Below, piece after piece: positions 21,483-33,346 of a DNA stretch of 64,000 bases. The notes under the pieces were generated by a model. It worked only from the letters and a program-made list of their open reading frames with translations, was not told where the DNA came from and did no database searches. A program made the translations under genes and the position numbers. Location of the stretch: contig NC_081407.1 in assembly GCF_030272615.1 (NCBI RefSeq), forward strand, positions 378,904,179-378,968,178. Direction: 5' to 3'. Numbering within the stretch: the first letter of the stretch is position 1; every line of letters starts with the position of its first letter. This DNA is from Cryptomeria japonica (taxonomy: Eukaryota > Streptophyta > Pinopsida > Cupressales > Cupressaceae).

Positions 21483-24395
21483 ATGGAGGGATCAAGCTCA
21501 AAAGGGAAGCGAAAAGCTGCCGAAGTATCTAGTATCGCAACAAAGAAATCGGGTAGAAAGCTAAATCAGGACATGATAGACCAAATGGGATCTCCAGGAG
21601 CTAGGTCACGTAGAGCTAAGACAAATTTGCCTATCCGCGAGTAGTTAGAGGACAGATACATAGAGATTGGGGATATATTTACCATAGTGTGAGGGCATGA
21701 GTTGCTCCTTTTCCATTACTTCTGTAGGGATGAGCCCACACCAATTTCAAACCCATGAAAAAGGGGTCTTGATAAACTTGTAGTACCCAATGTGTTTGTG
21801 AACATTGATTTGTTGAATCTTTTAGTAAGAAATTATAATGCAAACAAGCGATGCATTATGTTGCCTGATGGGATTGCTCTAGTGCATTTTGCAAAGGCTA
21901 CAACTCAGGAAGTTTTTGCAGTAGATTTGGAGGTGGAATTACCTTTATCTTTTGTAGATTTGGAAGAAGAGTACAGGAAGATGGACACTACATACCAGGG
22001 TTGGAACCTCACTGTCCATAAAGCAGAGAAGGGGAGGCTAACAGAGGAAGAAGATCCTCCATATGACATGACTATTTTTAAGAAGTATCTGCAATATACA
22101 TATATGGCTTGTGGTTAGGTGGGAGGAGTTGAAGCTCCTGATGTGGCAAACATAGGACCACCTTTTCTAGCAGTAGAAGTTCAGAGGCATGAGCCTAGGG
22201 CATTTGACTTCGCTTCTTACCTGGTAGACAGATTGCATAAAGGTTTCTTAAACCTGAAAGACAATCCAGACAAATATTTCAAGCACTACTCACTATTAAT
22301 GCACATCATTTTATTTTATGGGAGACTTAGAGGGTTATGGCTAGAAGAATTGATTGTGAATACAGTTGGGAAAGATGGAAAGGAGCAACCAGTGCAATTA
22401 TGGGTTTCCCTTTGAGATTACAGGTTTGGGAATTCTCATTACCTCAAATTTGAGGAGTTCTTTGTCAAACCAGTTTTCTTGCTCTTTGGTGAGCCTCGAT
22501 AAGGATCATTTTTGCAGGAGGTTAATAAATTTCTTAGGCCTCACAAGCACCAAAATCCAAAGGTCAATCACAACTAGGGTGATTGGTACTCATGCCAAAA
22601 CTTCACTTTTGTTTGATGCTATGGATTTGAGGGTTATCCAAATGTTCTCCCTAAGCCTGCACTGGATAGGATTGCCTTCTTTGAAATTGTAAGGCAGTTA
22701 AGTGTGTCTAATGCCAAACATTTCAGAGGAGCACATAAGCAAGCTTTCCTCCCTGGCACACTTAAGTTTTAGGATTTTAAAATTGTATCAACTAAGGAAT
22801 ATGAGGCCATTGACAGGAAACTTGTGGATGAATACAATTTGTTTCAGCACCTATCTAGAGCACGCTATGATCCTTAGGGTTACATCCATTCAAGCAGGAA
22901 AAGACAGGATTTGGGAGACTACCTCCATGAGGAGGCTGAATTTGAAGACATGTGCAGGAATAAGGAGGTGGAAGAGTTTGCAGGAGTTATGGAGACCTTG
23001 GAGAAGAAGCTAGAGGAAAGAAGGTAGAGACTAGAAAACATGGAGGGAGAACCAGCCCAAAGTGATTTAGGGGAAAATGAAGTAGTCTCCAAGCTCCGTG
23101 CCCTTGAGAAGGAGAAGGATTCAGAGGTAGAGGATAGGATTATTGTTGCTCTAAATGTAGAGACAGATGAAAGAATAGCAGAACATGTTTCTTTTGTATC
23201 TGATGATCAATTCATTAAGTCTAAGGAATTCAAATCATTCCTGTACCACTTCAAGGGTAAGAAATTGAGGGAAGCAGTGCCAAATGTGACCCCTGAGAAT
23301 GAAGCAGAAATGATGATGAGCTTGAAGAAAGACATTGACATAGAAGTTGAGACTATGACCCCGCAAAGGGGCAGACAATTGCTAGTAGAGGTAGGAATAA
23401 TTGTGTTTCCAGGATGGGACTTGAGTGCTTCATTTATTTTTGATTCTTTGTTACATTCAGATAATAAGGATATGAAGTTAAACATCCAAGGAGTGTAAGA
23501 TATTTTTATTGGATCAAGATATGATACAAAGGAGGAAGAAATGTTATTGTGGGCCTTATATCCTCCTAATAAGAGGCCAAAAATCATTGATGTAGATAAA
23601 GATTTTGGTCACATGATGACCTTGAAGGTTGGAGAACTAGATCCTATAGTCACAACTAACATGGGTATCAATATTTCAAAATTTAATAAGGCCCAAATGA
23701 AACATGGGATAGAAGAGAAGAATAAGTATAAGGCTTTGTATGAAGAGACCCTTAAGAGGAGTGGGCACCATGTTCCCCAAATTACAAATTCAGGAGGCCA
23801 ATGGAAGAATTTTTTTGAAAAGCTATCTTATGAACATAACAAGTTGAAAAAACAGATGAAGAGCATTAGGACTGATACCACTTGCGTGTTACTAAGTAGG
23901 AGGTATGACAATATGGAGAAAGCATTGAATGAATTCTGGGGTGAATATTAGAGGAACATGGACAATATGATTTCACACACCAGAATTTGAGGTAGACTCG
24001 ACATGATGTTACAGGATGCAACGACCAAAGATAAAGTATAAAAGAAGGTGCAAGGTCTGCTTGTTACACATGACAGAGTTACACAGGCATTGAAGTCTAA
24101 ATTTGATGAATGCCAGCAAATTGTTGAGGATGGGATTCCCAGTCTGGTAGATGATGTAGGTGTGATCAACGACAAAACCATATGGATCTCTGAGTGCAAG
24201 CCTATGCTTAATGCAACCCAAGCCATCGCCAGAGTAGATGTCCTTGACATGAATGACATGGCTGATCAATTGGAAAAAATTTATCTGACTGAGAATGCAG
24301 CTAAGGATGCCATCTTCAATGCTACAACATATAAGGATCCGACCTACTTGGGGCATATTAAAAAATATGGAGGGCGGCTGGATCGAAAGTCCTAG
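21483..24395 (+). pseudogene. Large ORF of unknown family, plus-strand copy
   Basis: The frame opens at ATG 21483 with a basic, Ser/Lys-rich start (MEGSSSKGKRKAAEV) and can be followed without any frameshift to TAG 24393-24395, 971 codons. About 15 in-frame stops interrupt it, including TAG 22116-22118, TGA in the block after PVQLW (22413-22415), and TAG in the N-GDW motif where the other copy has Trp (HNWGDV). Shared blocks with the minus-strand copy are HYSLLMHIILFYG, KDGKEQPVQLW, CYGFEGYP and TPQRGRQLLVEVGIIVFPGWD. The C-terminal part (after about 23560) is Lys/Glu-rich and coiled-coil-like, ending in YKDPTYLGHIKKYGGR. Similarity to the other copy is clear but distant, so these are two subfamilies and not a recent duplication. 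Function unknown. Confidence 0.6.
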
Positions 24396-26130
24396 TGTGG
24401 TGTTTTAGTTTATGTAATGTAATTGATATCTTGGTTAGGCATTTTAATTTCTGTTCAGTTAGTTGTTAAGATAATGAAAGGGTGTGTCCTTTCACTCCTA
24501 TCTTTCAGCATTTGTATTTGTATTGAGTCATCTTGCGTAACAAAGGGAGTTTTTTTGGGGGGGGGGTTTGGATCATCATTGCTGTAAGGACTGAAAGTCA
24601 TATGTATTAGGAAATTTTATAGGAAGTAGAAGTGTCATTTTGTGTAAGCAAATTGCAATGAAGTATCTCCAAGTGTAGCTTCTGTGTACTATCATTTCTC
24701 AAACATTAATATACAAGATTTACTGTTTCTACTTCAAATGTACTAATTACTTTATGTGTTGATGAAATATGCTTTGTCCTCTTGATAAATCTATTTAAGA
24801 ATTTGTTGTAATGTGAATCACATTCTGTTACATCAAATGTGAGATTGGGTTCTTATTGTTTATGTGAGACATATTGAACCATTATAGTGATTATTGATAT
24901 TGTCTCTTGAGTTGATAATGTTATCTGTCCACAAAGTATCATTATATTCTAAGATATAGAGACATTGCTCTGTTGTTAATTCTTTTAGATCCTGATTTAA
25001 TATGCATTAGGTCCTTGAGAGAGAAGTATTCTTCTGAAACCTTTTGAATTATTCTATTGCATATTTCTTGAATGTCCTAAAACCATTTTATTTCCAAAAT
25101 ATAACAATCTTTGTACACAATTATCTTTTCATTTAGTTTTCAATCTTGCGAAGAACTGTCTTAGTAAAGTTTAAATTATTTTGCGAAGAACTATCTTAGT
25201 GAAGTTTAAGTCCACTATAAATAACCTTTTTTGTGCTTGAGAGGGAGAGGCACACCCACCTTGGTTTAGTGGAGTCTAAAGTGCAGAGGGAATTGGTCTT
25301 CGACCATCCCTGTTCATTGCCCAAGCCCGATTGGACTACTTGAGGGTTTGGCGAGTATTTTTGTTTTCCAATTTGTGGTTTTGGGCACCAACAGCTTGTT
25401 CCACCAAATGGAAGAGATAGGGAAATTAAGACCATGCTAAGGAAATTCATCATACCAAGTGAGGTGTTAGGAAACTATTTACCATTTTTTATGCATTTTC
25501 CACATTTTGAGGTGATGATCCATATTTTGGATTAGGTGTTTGAATAATGGAATACTCAGAGCTCCACATGTGAATTTGATAGTCATTTCAACAATGATTG
25601 TCCTCTAGGTTGTTACTTTTCTCAAATCTGGCCTATGAGCCCTTGTATGCCTAAAATAGCATAAATTTGCATTATGATCTAAAACAACTTCTAAAGCCTC
25701 ATTAGGCATTTAGGCATATCAGTTTAATGCTAGGAAGTCATGCTAGGAGGTTCAGTATAAGTAAAAATGCATAAAATGCAAAAATTCACATTTGAGCAAA
25801 AGTTGTCATTGTTGCTTGACAACTTTTTGCAACTTTTTGAGAAACTTTGCATTTTTTTAGCAAATCGGTGGTTAGGCAACCGATGAAGAGTTAGTTATGA
25901 CCAAAATGGCATATAAAATGCTCTAAGAATGACCAAAATGACCAAAATAAAAACTCAATTGTGCTACAAGAATTTAATTTTATTTGTAGTCATATATATT
26001 GAAATGCTTGACTTTGATGTTATACAACAATTTCATGCACATACAATCAAAAACATTTGGTTTTTCACCATATATAATGAAATGTTAACAACAATTTCAA
26101 AACAGAGAAGATAAGAGTACCAGTTGGTGT
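24396..26130. other. Non-coding DNA, possibly including an old LTR end
   Basis: The T-run and G-run at about 24552-24568 (tttttttgggggggggg) resemble a polypurine-type boundary. Near 25330-25395 the sequence ggtttggcgagtatttttgt, then ttttgggcaccaaca, looks like an LTR 3' end running into a leader. Two copies of 'ttgcgaagaact' lie near 25146 and 25181. No second LTR was matched, so this stays tentative. A minus-strand open frame (25196-25453) is not convincing. Confidence 0.25.
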
Positions 26131-26136
26131 CAACAA

Positions 26137-26650
26137 TTATTTTTTTCTTCCGGTAAAGCTATATTTTATATTAATTCTGAAAACATTTACATTCTAAAAG
26201 ATAAACCTCGACGGCTAGCTGACTAGACCATCGAAGTCGGTGGACGGTATACATAATGGTCCATACATAACACATTAAAAAACATTTAAAAAAAAAAATA
26301 TTCCTTGCTTCAAAAAAGGTTGTATGTGCCATCTCACTACTCCATGTGAACAGTGACTGTGCCCTCTTCCACATCCAATACTTCCATGTTCCTAGCTTGG
26401 TTAATTTTTGTCTCCCTATTGGAGCCTTCACCGAACTGTAACACATGACCCTTCTTAGTTGTTTTCCCACAAGGTCAACCCCATCATTTTGTGCATGCAA
26501 GAACTGTTCGTTGCACAAGTGCTCTATATTCCGACCAAGGTCCCCATTTTTCCATCTCCGCATGCGCTTCCCAGACATCAACTGTCTCAAGGTATTGCAC
26601 AATACCATACATCCCAGCTTGTGCTACACTTCTTCTGGCCTCTTTATTGA
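26137..26650 (-). mobile_element. Probable LINE 3'-end remnant, minus strand
   Basis: Read on the minus strand, a GC-richer coding-like segment (open frame 26608-26171, rich in Trp, Arg and Cys) ends shortly before 'aatataaaatatagctttac'. That is followed by cggaag and an A-run (plus-strand T-run at about 26140-26147). This resembles the tail of a plant LINE. The frame itself is not assignable to a known domain. The 5' boundary is unclear. Confidence 0.33.
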
Positions 26651-27355
26651 ATGTGGCACTCTAGGGCAAGAACGGTCACAAGGGAGGAGTGAATTCACTC
26701 ACTGAATCCACGCTCCGCCCACACTTTCAAAGTCGTCCATGTCTCATGTCAAACCTAATAAAGCTTCCATTCCGCCTAGCCATTCCTTCTGGACACACTT
26801 GTTCATGATTCTCTGACTTTCAGAACAGGTTGGAGCTCCAAACACCATGCCATAAACAGAGACACTATGTCTGCATTCGTTCTGTACTTCCATCCACCGT
26901 CTACGTATCAAGCCCAAGGATCAACTTCACCGCAGATAGGAATGCGGTGTCTTCATAGATAAATATGTTCATCAACCTATCATTGCTTATTCGTCCCCAA
27001 AATGCGACCTGTGTTTTGCTTGTTTCTAAAGAAAAGTTGGCCTCCATATTTCAAATCAAGATACCTGTGATTCCAAAATGGATGTGCAAATCTGTCAAAC
27101 TAACATCGACATCTATAAATTATTTCAATTTTTATCAACCTATGCCTTAATTTTTTTTGTGCTTTCTAATAACTAAGTTCATCTACCACATGTTCCATGT
27201 TATTCTACAATCTTAGTTTATGCACAATAGTCTGTGGACGTTTTTGTACACTTACACATTTCCATATCATGCTATCCTACAAAGACCTTGGATTCATATG
27301 ATGCACACAGCTAATCAAAAGTTTCTTCGATTAACAAGGCGCGTTATGTGCTTTC
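26651..27355. other. Spacer without a recognised gene
   Basis: Moderately AT-rich DNA. Short open frames only. No repeats identified. Confidence 0.45.
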
Positions 27356-27484
27356 GCCCATGACTGCTCCAAAACGATAGTATGCAATGACTAACACGCC
27401 TGTTAGTCGCACGTTTTACACCGTCGATTTTGCAATGAACGGGTAGCGATTGACTAACACAATGCTAACACGTTGTACAATAGG
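27356..27484. mobile_element. MITE copy M7
   Basis: The order matches M1: gctccaaaacgatagt, then gactaacacgcctgttagtc, then acgttttacaccgtcgattt, then gcgattgactaacac. The right TIR is replaced by the start of M8. Confidence 0.75.
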
Positions 27485-27725
27485 TGCTCCCGCTCCAAAG
27501 CGGACCTTTCGTACAACGTGTCAGCGATAGGTTACTCAATCACAACCGTTAATTGCAAAATCAATGGTGTAAAACACTCTACTAACCCCCATGTTAGTAA
27601 ATCCATACTTCATTTTTGAACCAAAATACACGCACACGCGACTAACACGCATGCTAGTCAATCCGTATTGTCTTTTTCGAGCCAAGATGGACGTGTTCCA
27701 CCATAGCTCCAAAATAGACATTTTT
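27485..27725. mobile_element. MITE copy M8, compound
   Basis: This copy is opposite in orientation to M7: gctccaaagcggacctttcg, then gcgataggttactcaatc, then gcaaaatcaatggtgtaaaa. A second partial copy (gactaacacgcatgctagtc, tgtctttttcgagccaag) is joined to it, and a further TIR-like atagctccaaaatagac lies at 27706-27722. It looks nested or rearranged. Confidence 0.65.
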
Positions 27726-27864
27726 TTTGTTATTTTAGACTATTTGTGTAATAAATAGTAAATCATATTAAAATAAGAAGACCAAAAAACTTGTGTAAAA
27801 TTATCTACAAATTTATATGGGTATTTCTACATATTCATTTGAATCATTTGAAGATAATTTGAAT

Positions 27865-28265
27865 ATTAGTGTTAATCATCCAAGGACTAACACGCGTGTT
27901 AATTGTAATCATCCAAGGACTAACACGCATGTTAGTAAATCGTGTGTTAGTCAATCCGGAGTCCGCAAGGCTGATTAAATTAAGAAGGCAATGCTGGTTA
28001 CATCGGAGAAGTGGCAAAAGCATAATATTGTCTTGCCAATAACCAATGAGGCTATCGGTAAGACTCATACCGAAAAGCGCAACAGTGCAAATGTCACCAA
28101 ATGTGAAGGTTGTAGCAAAAAGAAAGTTCGAATAGCTTCGCCCAGAAATGACAGACCAAATAGATGCGGGCAACCTAACACCAATCACCCACCAAAACGA
28201 CAGTACAACGAGACTAACACGCATTTTACCACGGCTTTTTGGAGCCAGCAAACACGCGTCCAGGC
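27865..28265. mobile_element. MITE fragments M9 and M10
   Basis: 'aatcatccaaggactaacac' occurs twice (near 27873 and 27909), each followed by gcgtgtta or gcatgtta, so this is a tandemly duplicated fragment. A second fragment near 28195-28265 carries acgacagtac, gactaacacgc and 'tttttggagccag'. The stretch between, including the open frame 27991-28275, has no recognised coding content. Confidence 0.55.
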
Positions 28266-28599
28266 CAATATCTAATAATTTCAAACTAGAGCAAAACAAA
28301 ACAATAAAATTTTCGCACTAAGTATAAACCAAAACATGCAAATTTTCCCACTATATACAACTAGGAAAAAAGAGGCTACTCCATATACCTGACAACCTTC
28401 AGAAATAAAACCTCCTTCAAGGATGCAGGCTGCCCTTGAATAGTAACTCCTCGCTGCCTCCTTCTTGAAACCCTTCTTTCCCTTAAAAAACGTCCTTAAA
28501 AAACAACATAAGACTTTAACAATGAGGGCTTTGGACACTTTCTTTAATCGCGCATCAGTCCCTTTATTCTTCCTTTTTTCCACATGACGCAGAAAATGG

Positions 28600-28850
28600 T
28601 GGGAGGACATGTCGTACAGTTCACCTAACACACGTGTTAGTGGGGAGTGGGGCGTCTGCATTCTACATCGTCCATTTTTCAATGAATGACTGCGATTTTT
28701 TCCACATGAAGCCGCAGAAAATGGCATCGGTATTCTGCTGAAATGGTACAGGGCGTACTACGATTTTCCTAACACGCGTGTTAGTGGCGCATTCTACATG
28801 GTCTATTTTACACTGAACAACTGTGATTGACTAAGGAGTAAGGACACCAC
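28600..28850. mobile_element. MITE fragments M11 and M12
   Basis: Two partial copies each have 'taacac(a/g)cgtgttagtg' followed by 'cattctacat(c/g)gtc' and an 'aacgactg/aacaactgtgattg' block (near 28624-28692 and 28765-28833). Terminal repeats are mostly lost. The motif gaagccaggatag at about 29211 may be a last displaced TIR. Confidence 0.6.
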
Positions 28851-29514
28851 CTGTCAGTAGCACGTATGAGAGGTTTTGGAGGGAGCCATCACAATTTGGA
28901 AGCCCGCGCCCTCTTTTTCCCTCTGTTTTGGCATCCAAACGCGATCATCTACACTTGCCGTCGGTTGTTTGTTTTTCATGGCTTTTAATGTGTGTGTTAG
29001 GCACAACACACCGGCGCGAGCCGTGGTCCAGGGTCCGCCGTCCTCCGACATGTCCACGTAGTTTTGCGTGGGCCTCGACGTTTGAAATAGCCGAGTCCAA
29101 GACAACTCCACGTCATTTTCCCTGGGTCCAACAGCTGCACCAAATTGGCATGGTATGCTTGTCTCGAACATGTATGTCGATGCATGTCGTTGGTACGATA
29201 GATCACTTTTGAAGCCAGGATAGATGCATCCTATAAATATATCGGACATGTCACTATTCATTTCCGATATATTTTAAAGGGATTAAATAGTCAACTACAA
29301 ATTAAGGTGACGTTGGAATTATATTAAAGGGCTGAAGGTGGTTTTTACGCGATGTAGGTAAAGGATTGCAACTTGACTTCCCACAAACATTAACATTGTC
29401 TGAAGTGGTTATTCTGATTATAAGTTGGTGATTAATTACCGCCATTGAATTTGAAGCACAAGAAATTTCTATGAATCATGCATAGAATCTGATACAGCGA
29501 TAAATTCAAAGTGA
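28851..29514. promoter_or_regulatory. Upstream region of the receptor-kinase pseudogene, candidate TATA box
   Basis: A TATA-like ctataaatat lies at about 29230-29239, roughly 350 bp before the start of the receptor-kinase frame. There is no independent support for transcription. The open frames on both strands between 28854 and 29261 overlap each other and carry no motif. Confidence 0.25.
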
Positions 29515-31838
29515 CGTTCCTCTTTCAGCCTAGAAGTTCTCTCCGTCGCCAACAATTTAGAGATAGGAAACAGGGCAAAATTATGCTTTACTCTTTTCTT
29601 GGCAGTTACAGTGTTTTGTCATTTGAAGAGTTATGGTGCTGCAGTCGAGGCTGGAGATACTCTTTCGTTGGGTGCTTCGCTTGCTGGAAACCAGACAATA
29701 ATTTCCCAGAATGGCACATTTGAGTTGGGATTCTTCAGCTCAAATGGAAGCAACTGGTATATTGGCATCTGGTATGCCAAAATACCAGAGAAGACGATTG
29801 TTTGGGTGGCAAACAGGGAGACTCCAGCCAGAAACAGGTCTGGTGTTTTGAAGCTGTCAAGAGAAGGTAATCTGGTACTGTTCGATGCAGAGGGCGCTTC
29901 TATTTGGTCTGTCAACATGTCGAAGAAGGCCTCCCGGGCTGTGATATTGGATTCTGGTAATTTTTTAATGCAGAGCGGTAATAATAAATCTGAAACTGTT
30001 TGGCAGAGTTTCGACAATCCTGTAAATGCAGTATTGCCAGGGATGAGGTTTGGTGGACAGCAAAAGCTAGTTTCTTGGAAAAACTCACTGGATCCCACTC
30101 CTGGGCTTTTCTCCTTGCATGTGGATCCATCTGGGGCCAAACAATTCGTGCTGACATGGAACAATTCTGTACAGTATTGGGAGACTGGAACTTGGGACGA
30201 CAAAATTTTCAGTGGATGTCCAGGCCTGAACAAGAGCTTTCATATGATTGTTGAAAGTAGTAGCTCTGGTTTGTATTTCAGTTATACATTGAAGCCTGAA
30301 TACACTGTGCTCTCACGTTACGTCCTAACAAAGTTCGGAGGAATGCAAATCAATGCTTTTGTTGATGGCAGTAAATGGAACACGTACTGGTCTCAGCCCG
30401 GAGACGCATGCGCCGTATATGATCTTTGTGGTGCTTATGGAACCTGCAACTCCAACTCAGACAATGGCGCGTGGGATTCACAAGACTGGGGGTCCAGTGG
30501 CTGTGTTCGACAGAGCCCGTTAAACTGAGATGCCCAAAATAGTAGCACTGACAGATTCGTCGACCTTAATGTGGCTTTACCTAATGATTACGCATCCTCG
30601 TGCACTGCGTTTTCTTTCAGTCAGCCGTCAGGGCCCTGCCAAAGCTGGTCCGGAGATTCGCTGAACATGCGCAACTCTCCTCCGTCGGAAAGCAGTTCAA
30701 ATGTCTCCATCCGAGTAGGAGCCTCCGAACCTCCAACGAAACGCAAAACCTCTAGCATTGTGGGCACAGTGCTTCGTATTGTTGGTGCTCTCACTGTTGC
30801 TTTGGGTATCTTTTCAGTTTTCATCTGGCGAAGGCATCAGCTACGACCGAAGGACAGGTATGCAGATTCCTCGAACTCCTTTCTTAGAATATTTAGTTAG
30901 AAGGAATTGAAGATTGCAACTAGGAATTTCAAGTCTGAGTTGGGGAGACGAGGATTTGGCTCGGTGATCAAAGGATCTCTACCAGATGGTACAGTGGTTG
31001 CCGTAAAGAAAATGAAGTGTTCACGACAAGATGAAAAGCAATTCCGAGCAGAAATCAGTTCTCTTGGCAACATACAACATGCCAATTTGGTCAGGCTACG
31101 AGGGTTTTGTGCAGAAGGATCAGGACGGTTACTGGTTTATGATTACGTGCCCAAGGGTTCTCTGAATTCTATACTGTTCACCGGTAGTTCCAAAAGTAAA
31201 CGGGAGGTAGTCGACTGGAAGACCCGATTTGAGATCGCACTAGGCACTGCAAGAGGGTTACTTTATCTCCATGAAGAATGCCGAGATCACATCATTCACT
31301 GCGATGTTAAGCCGGAAAACATTCTGCTGGATGGTGATTTGTCACCTAAATTGGTCGATTTTGGGCTGGCAAAGCTTGTGGGTAGAGATTTTAGTCATGT
31401 GCCGACCACTACAAGGGGAACGAGAGGATACTTGGCTTCAGAGTGGATCTCCGGTCTTCCCATCACTCCCAAGGTTGACGTCTACAGTTTTGGTATGACA
31501 CTCTTGGAAATCATTTCGGGGCGAAGAAATCTGGACTTAAAAGTGCAAGATTCAAGTTTGTTTTACTTTCCCCCATGGCCTGCAACTCAAATTCAGCAGG
31601 GGAACACAATGAACATGTGGAGGAGGGTGTTGCAGAGGAGGCAAACATGGAAGAGGTGAGAAGAGCATGTGTTGTAGCCTTGTTATGCATTCAAGAGGAC
31701 GAGGAAGTGAGGCCTAGAATGATGTAAGTGGTGCAGATGCTGGAAGGGAAGGTGGAGCCTCAAACTCCGCAGGTTATGGACAGGCCAGTGGACCGAAGCG
31801 ACACAAGCAGAATCAACTATAGCCATGTTAGCAGTTAG
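29515..31838 (+). pseudogene. G-type lectin S-domain receptor-like kinase, pseudogene
   Basis: One frame carries a signal-like hydrophobic start, a B-lectin domain (GNQTIISQNGTFELGFF, IVWVANRETP), an S-locus glycoprotein region (SFDNPVNAVLPGM, GDACAVYDLCGAYGTC), a shortened PAN-type Cys region, a membrane segment at about 30752-30828, and a Ser/Thr kinase. Kinase marks are the P-loop at 30943-30966 (GRRGFGSV, second Gly of GxGxxG replaced by Arg), Lys at 31006, HCDVKPEN at 31297, and DFG at 31357. Damage: the only nearby ATG (29583) is out of frame; TGA at 30526-30528 replaces a conserved Cys; TAG at 30898-30900 precedes KELKIATRNF; an in-frame deletion sits near 30600; a one-base loss lies near 31615; TAA is at 31725-31727. 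The frame ends at TAG 31836-31838. It is intronless, as usual for SD2-type kinases. Intact relatives sense extracellular signals at the plasma membrane. Confidence 0.9.
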
Positions 31839-33346
31839 AATATTGTAAGCGGTTGGTTAGTGCACTGTAAAATGTAGAGGCAGGTTATTTAAGCTCAAAT
31901 GTTAGTTCAGATAGCTATACCTAGTGTACCTATTTCAATTAAAAAAAGCTAGTGAACATTAGGGCATATTAAGTGTGCGTTCAGCTCACTGTTTGGACCT
32001 TTGGGTTAAATTTGTATTTCATGTGGAAGAAGTGATGGTAACTTAGGGATAGATAACTAATTTTGTTCCTCTCATCCATGGATGTAGGTATTGCTCTTTT
32101 AAAAATGTTATTACTTTAAAGTTTTTTTAAACTATAGTCCTTTTTGTATGTATTAGATAAGGTTTATCATAAGCGAACTTAGCATCTATTTAGAGTTTTG
32201 TCTTCAACATTTTATCATTTAAGAAAATCAAAATTAAATCGAATGAATATTATTTTTTATATATTATAAGTTACTTGATTTGTATATAAATTAAATTTAT
32301 AAAAAAATCATATTTTACTTTTATTAATAGATTTTCTTTATTTTAAGTGGATACGTGACTTACTTCCAAGATAGATGTGGAATGAATGAATTGTATGATC
32401 TATGCTCATTTTCTTCCATATTTCTATTAACATTTTACACTTTCAATATTATTGCAATGTCCCTTGCTTTGATTGAAAGTTTCTATTGTTATTCATAAAA
32501 CGAATTACAAGAAATTTTTAAATCACACATGCAAACATTTTTTTTCAATATGTGAAAACATGCATAAACAAGTCATGTTTAACATTCCACTCTTTTAATT
32601 TTGCCACAACTTTGACCATCACTAATAATATGGTTTCTATTACATACTCCCTTCTAGAAGACAGAGACTATTAATGATCATACACATTATATTTTTGGTA
32701 TTCGTAAATGTCTATATGAAACAATCTCCTTTCTTGAGATTCTTGTGAACAAGATTATTGTTTAAGGGAACCTTTTCAACTTATGTCATTTTGTAGAAGG
32801 TTCTTTACCTATGATATTTTTTGATTTAGCACATTCGTTGATGCTAAAATCCATTTATCAGTCAACCATACTACTTTATCTTCACTCAAATTAATCTTAA
32901 TTCTCAAATCAAGATTGCTTGGGTGCCCTGGACCTAGTTAAAGACTACTTATTCAAATATTTTTTGTTCACATCTTGCTCCATGGAAGTCACCTTCAAAG
33001 ACTCGCGTATAATAAGAATCGAGTCTAATTATAGACAAATTGCCTTACTGAGATGTACTAGCAAAGACAAAATAAGTGCAAATCGTAGGTTAAATCACTT
33101 GCATGGGATTTAGCAAATTGATGATATACTTCTCTTTATGCTCACAATCTTATGTATCGCCCTCCACAATGAATGAAAATAACATGCAAAAGAAATTTTG
33201 TATCCTATATGAGGATTTTCCCCTGCAATAAAGAAGTCATTGCCTTTCACATTCTTCTAGATGAAGATGTTTGACCTCTACACAGTTGATTTGCCTTTTC
33301 AATGAATAAAAAACCTCACACATATTTTTTGGCAGTCTTTTACACA
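31839..33346. other. AT-rich intergenic DNA
   Basis: No gene. The first about 150 bp may hold the old 3' untranslated region of the receptor kinase. A 64-codon open frame (32919-33113) has no motif. Confidence 0.5.

Noticed and set aside
22366-23013. Two plus-strand open frames of over 100 codons
   Set aside because: They are off-frame relative to the large-ORF copy; the conserved protein blocks lie in the other frame (multiples of three from 21483).
28281-28727. 148-codon open frame on the minus strand in the MITE cluster
   Set aside because: It runs through MITE fragment M11, has no motif, and its composition follows the repeat sequence. Treated as accidental.
29631-30233. 200-codon minus-strand open frame
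   Set aside because: It is the antisense shadow of the lectin and S-locus domains of the receptor-kinase pseudogene.
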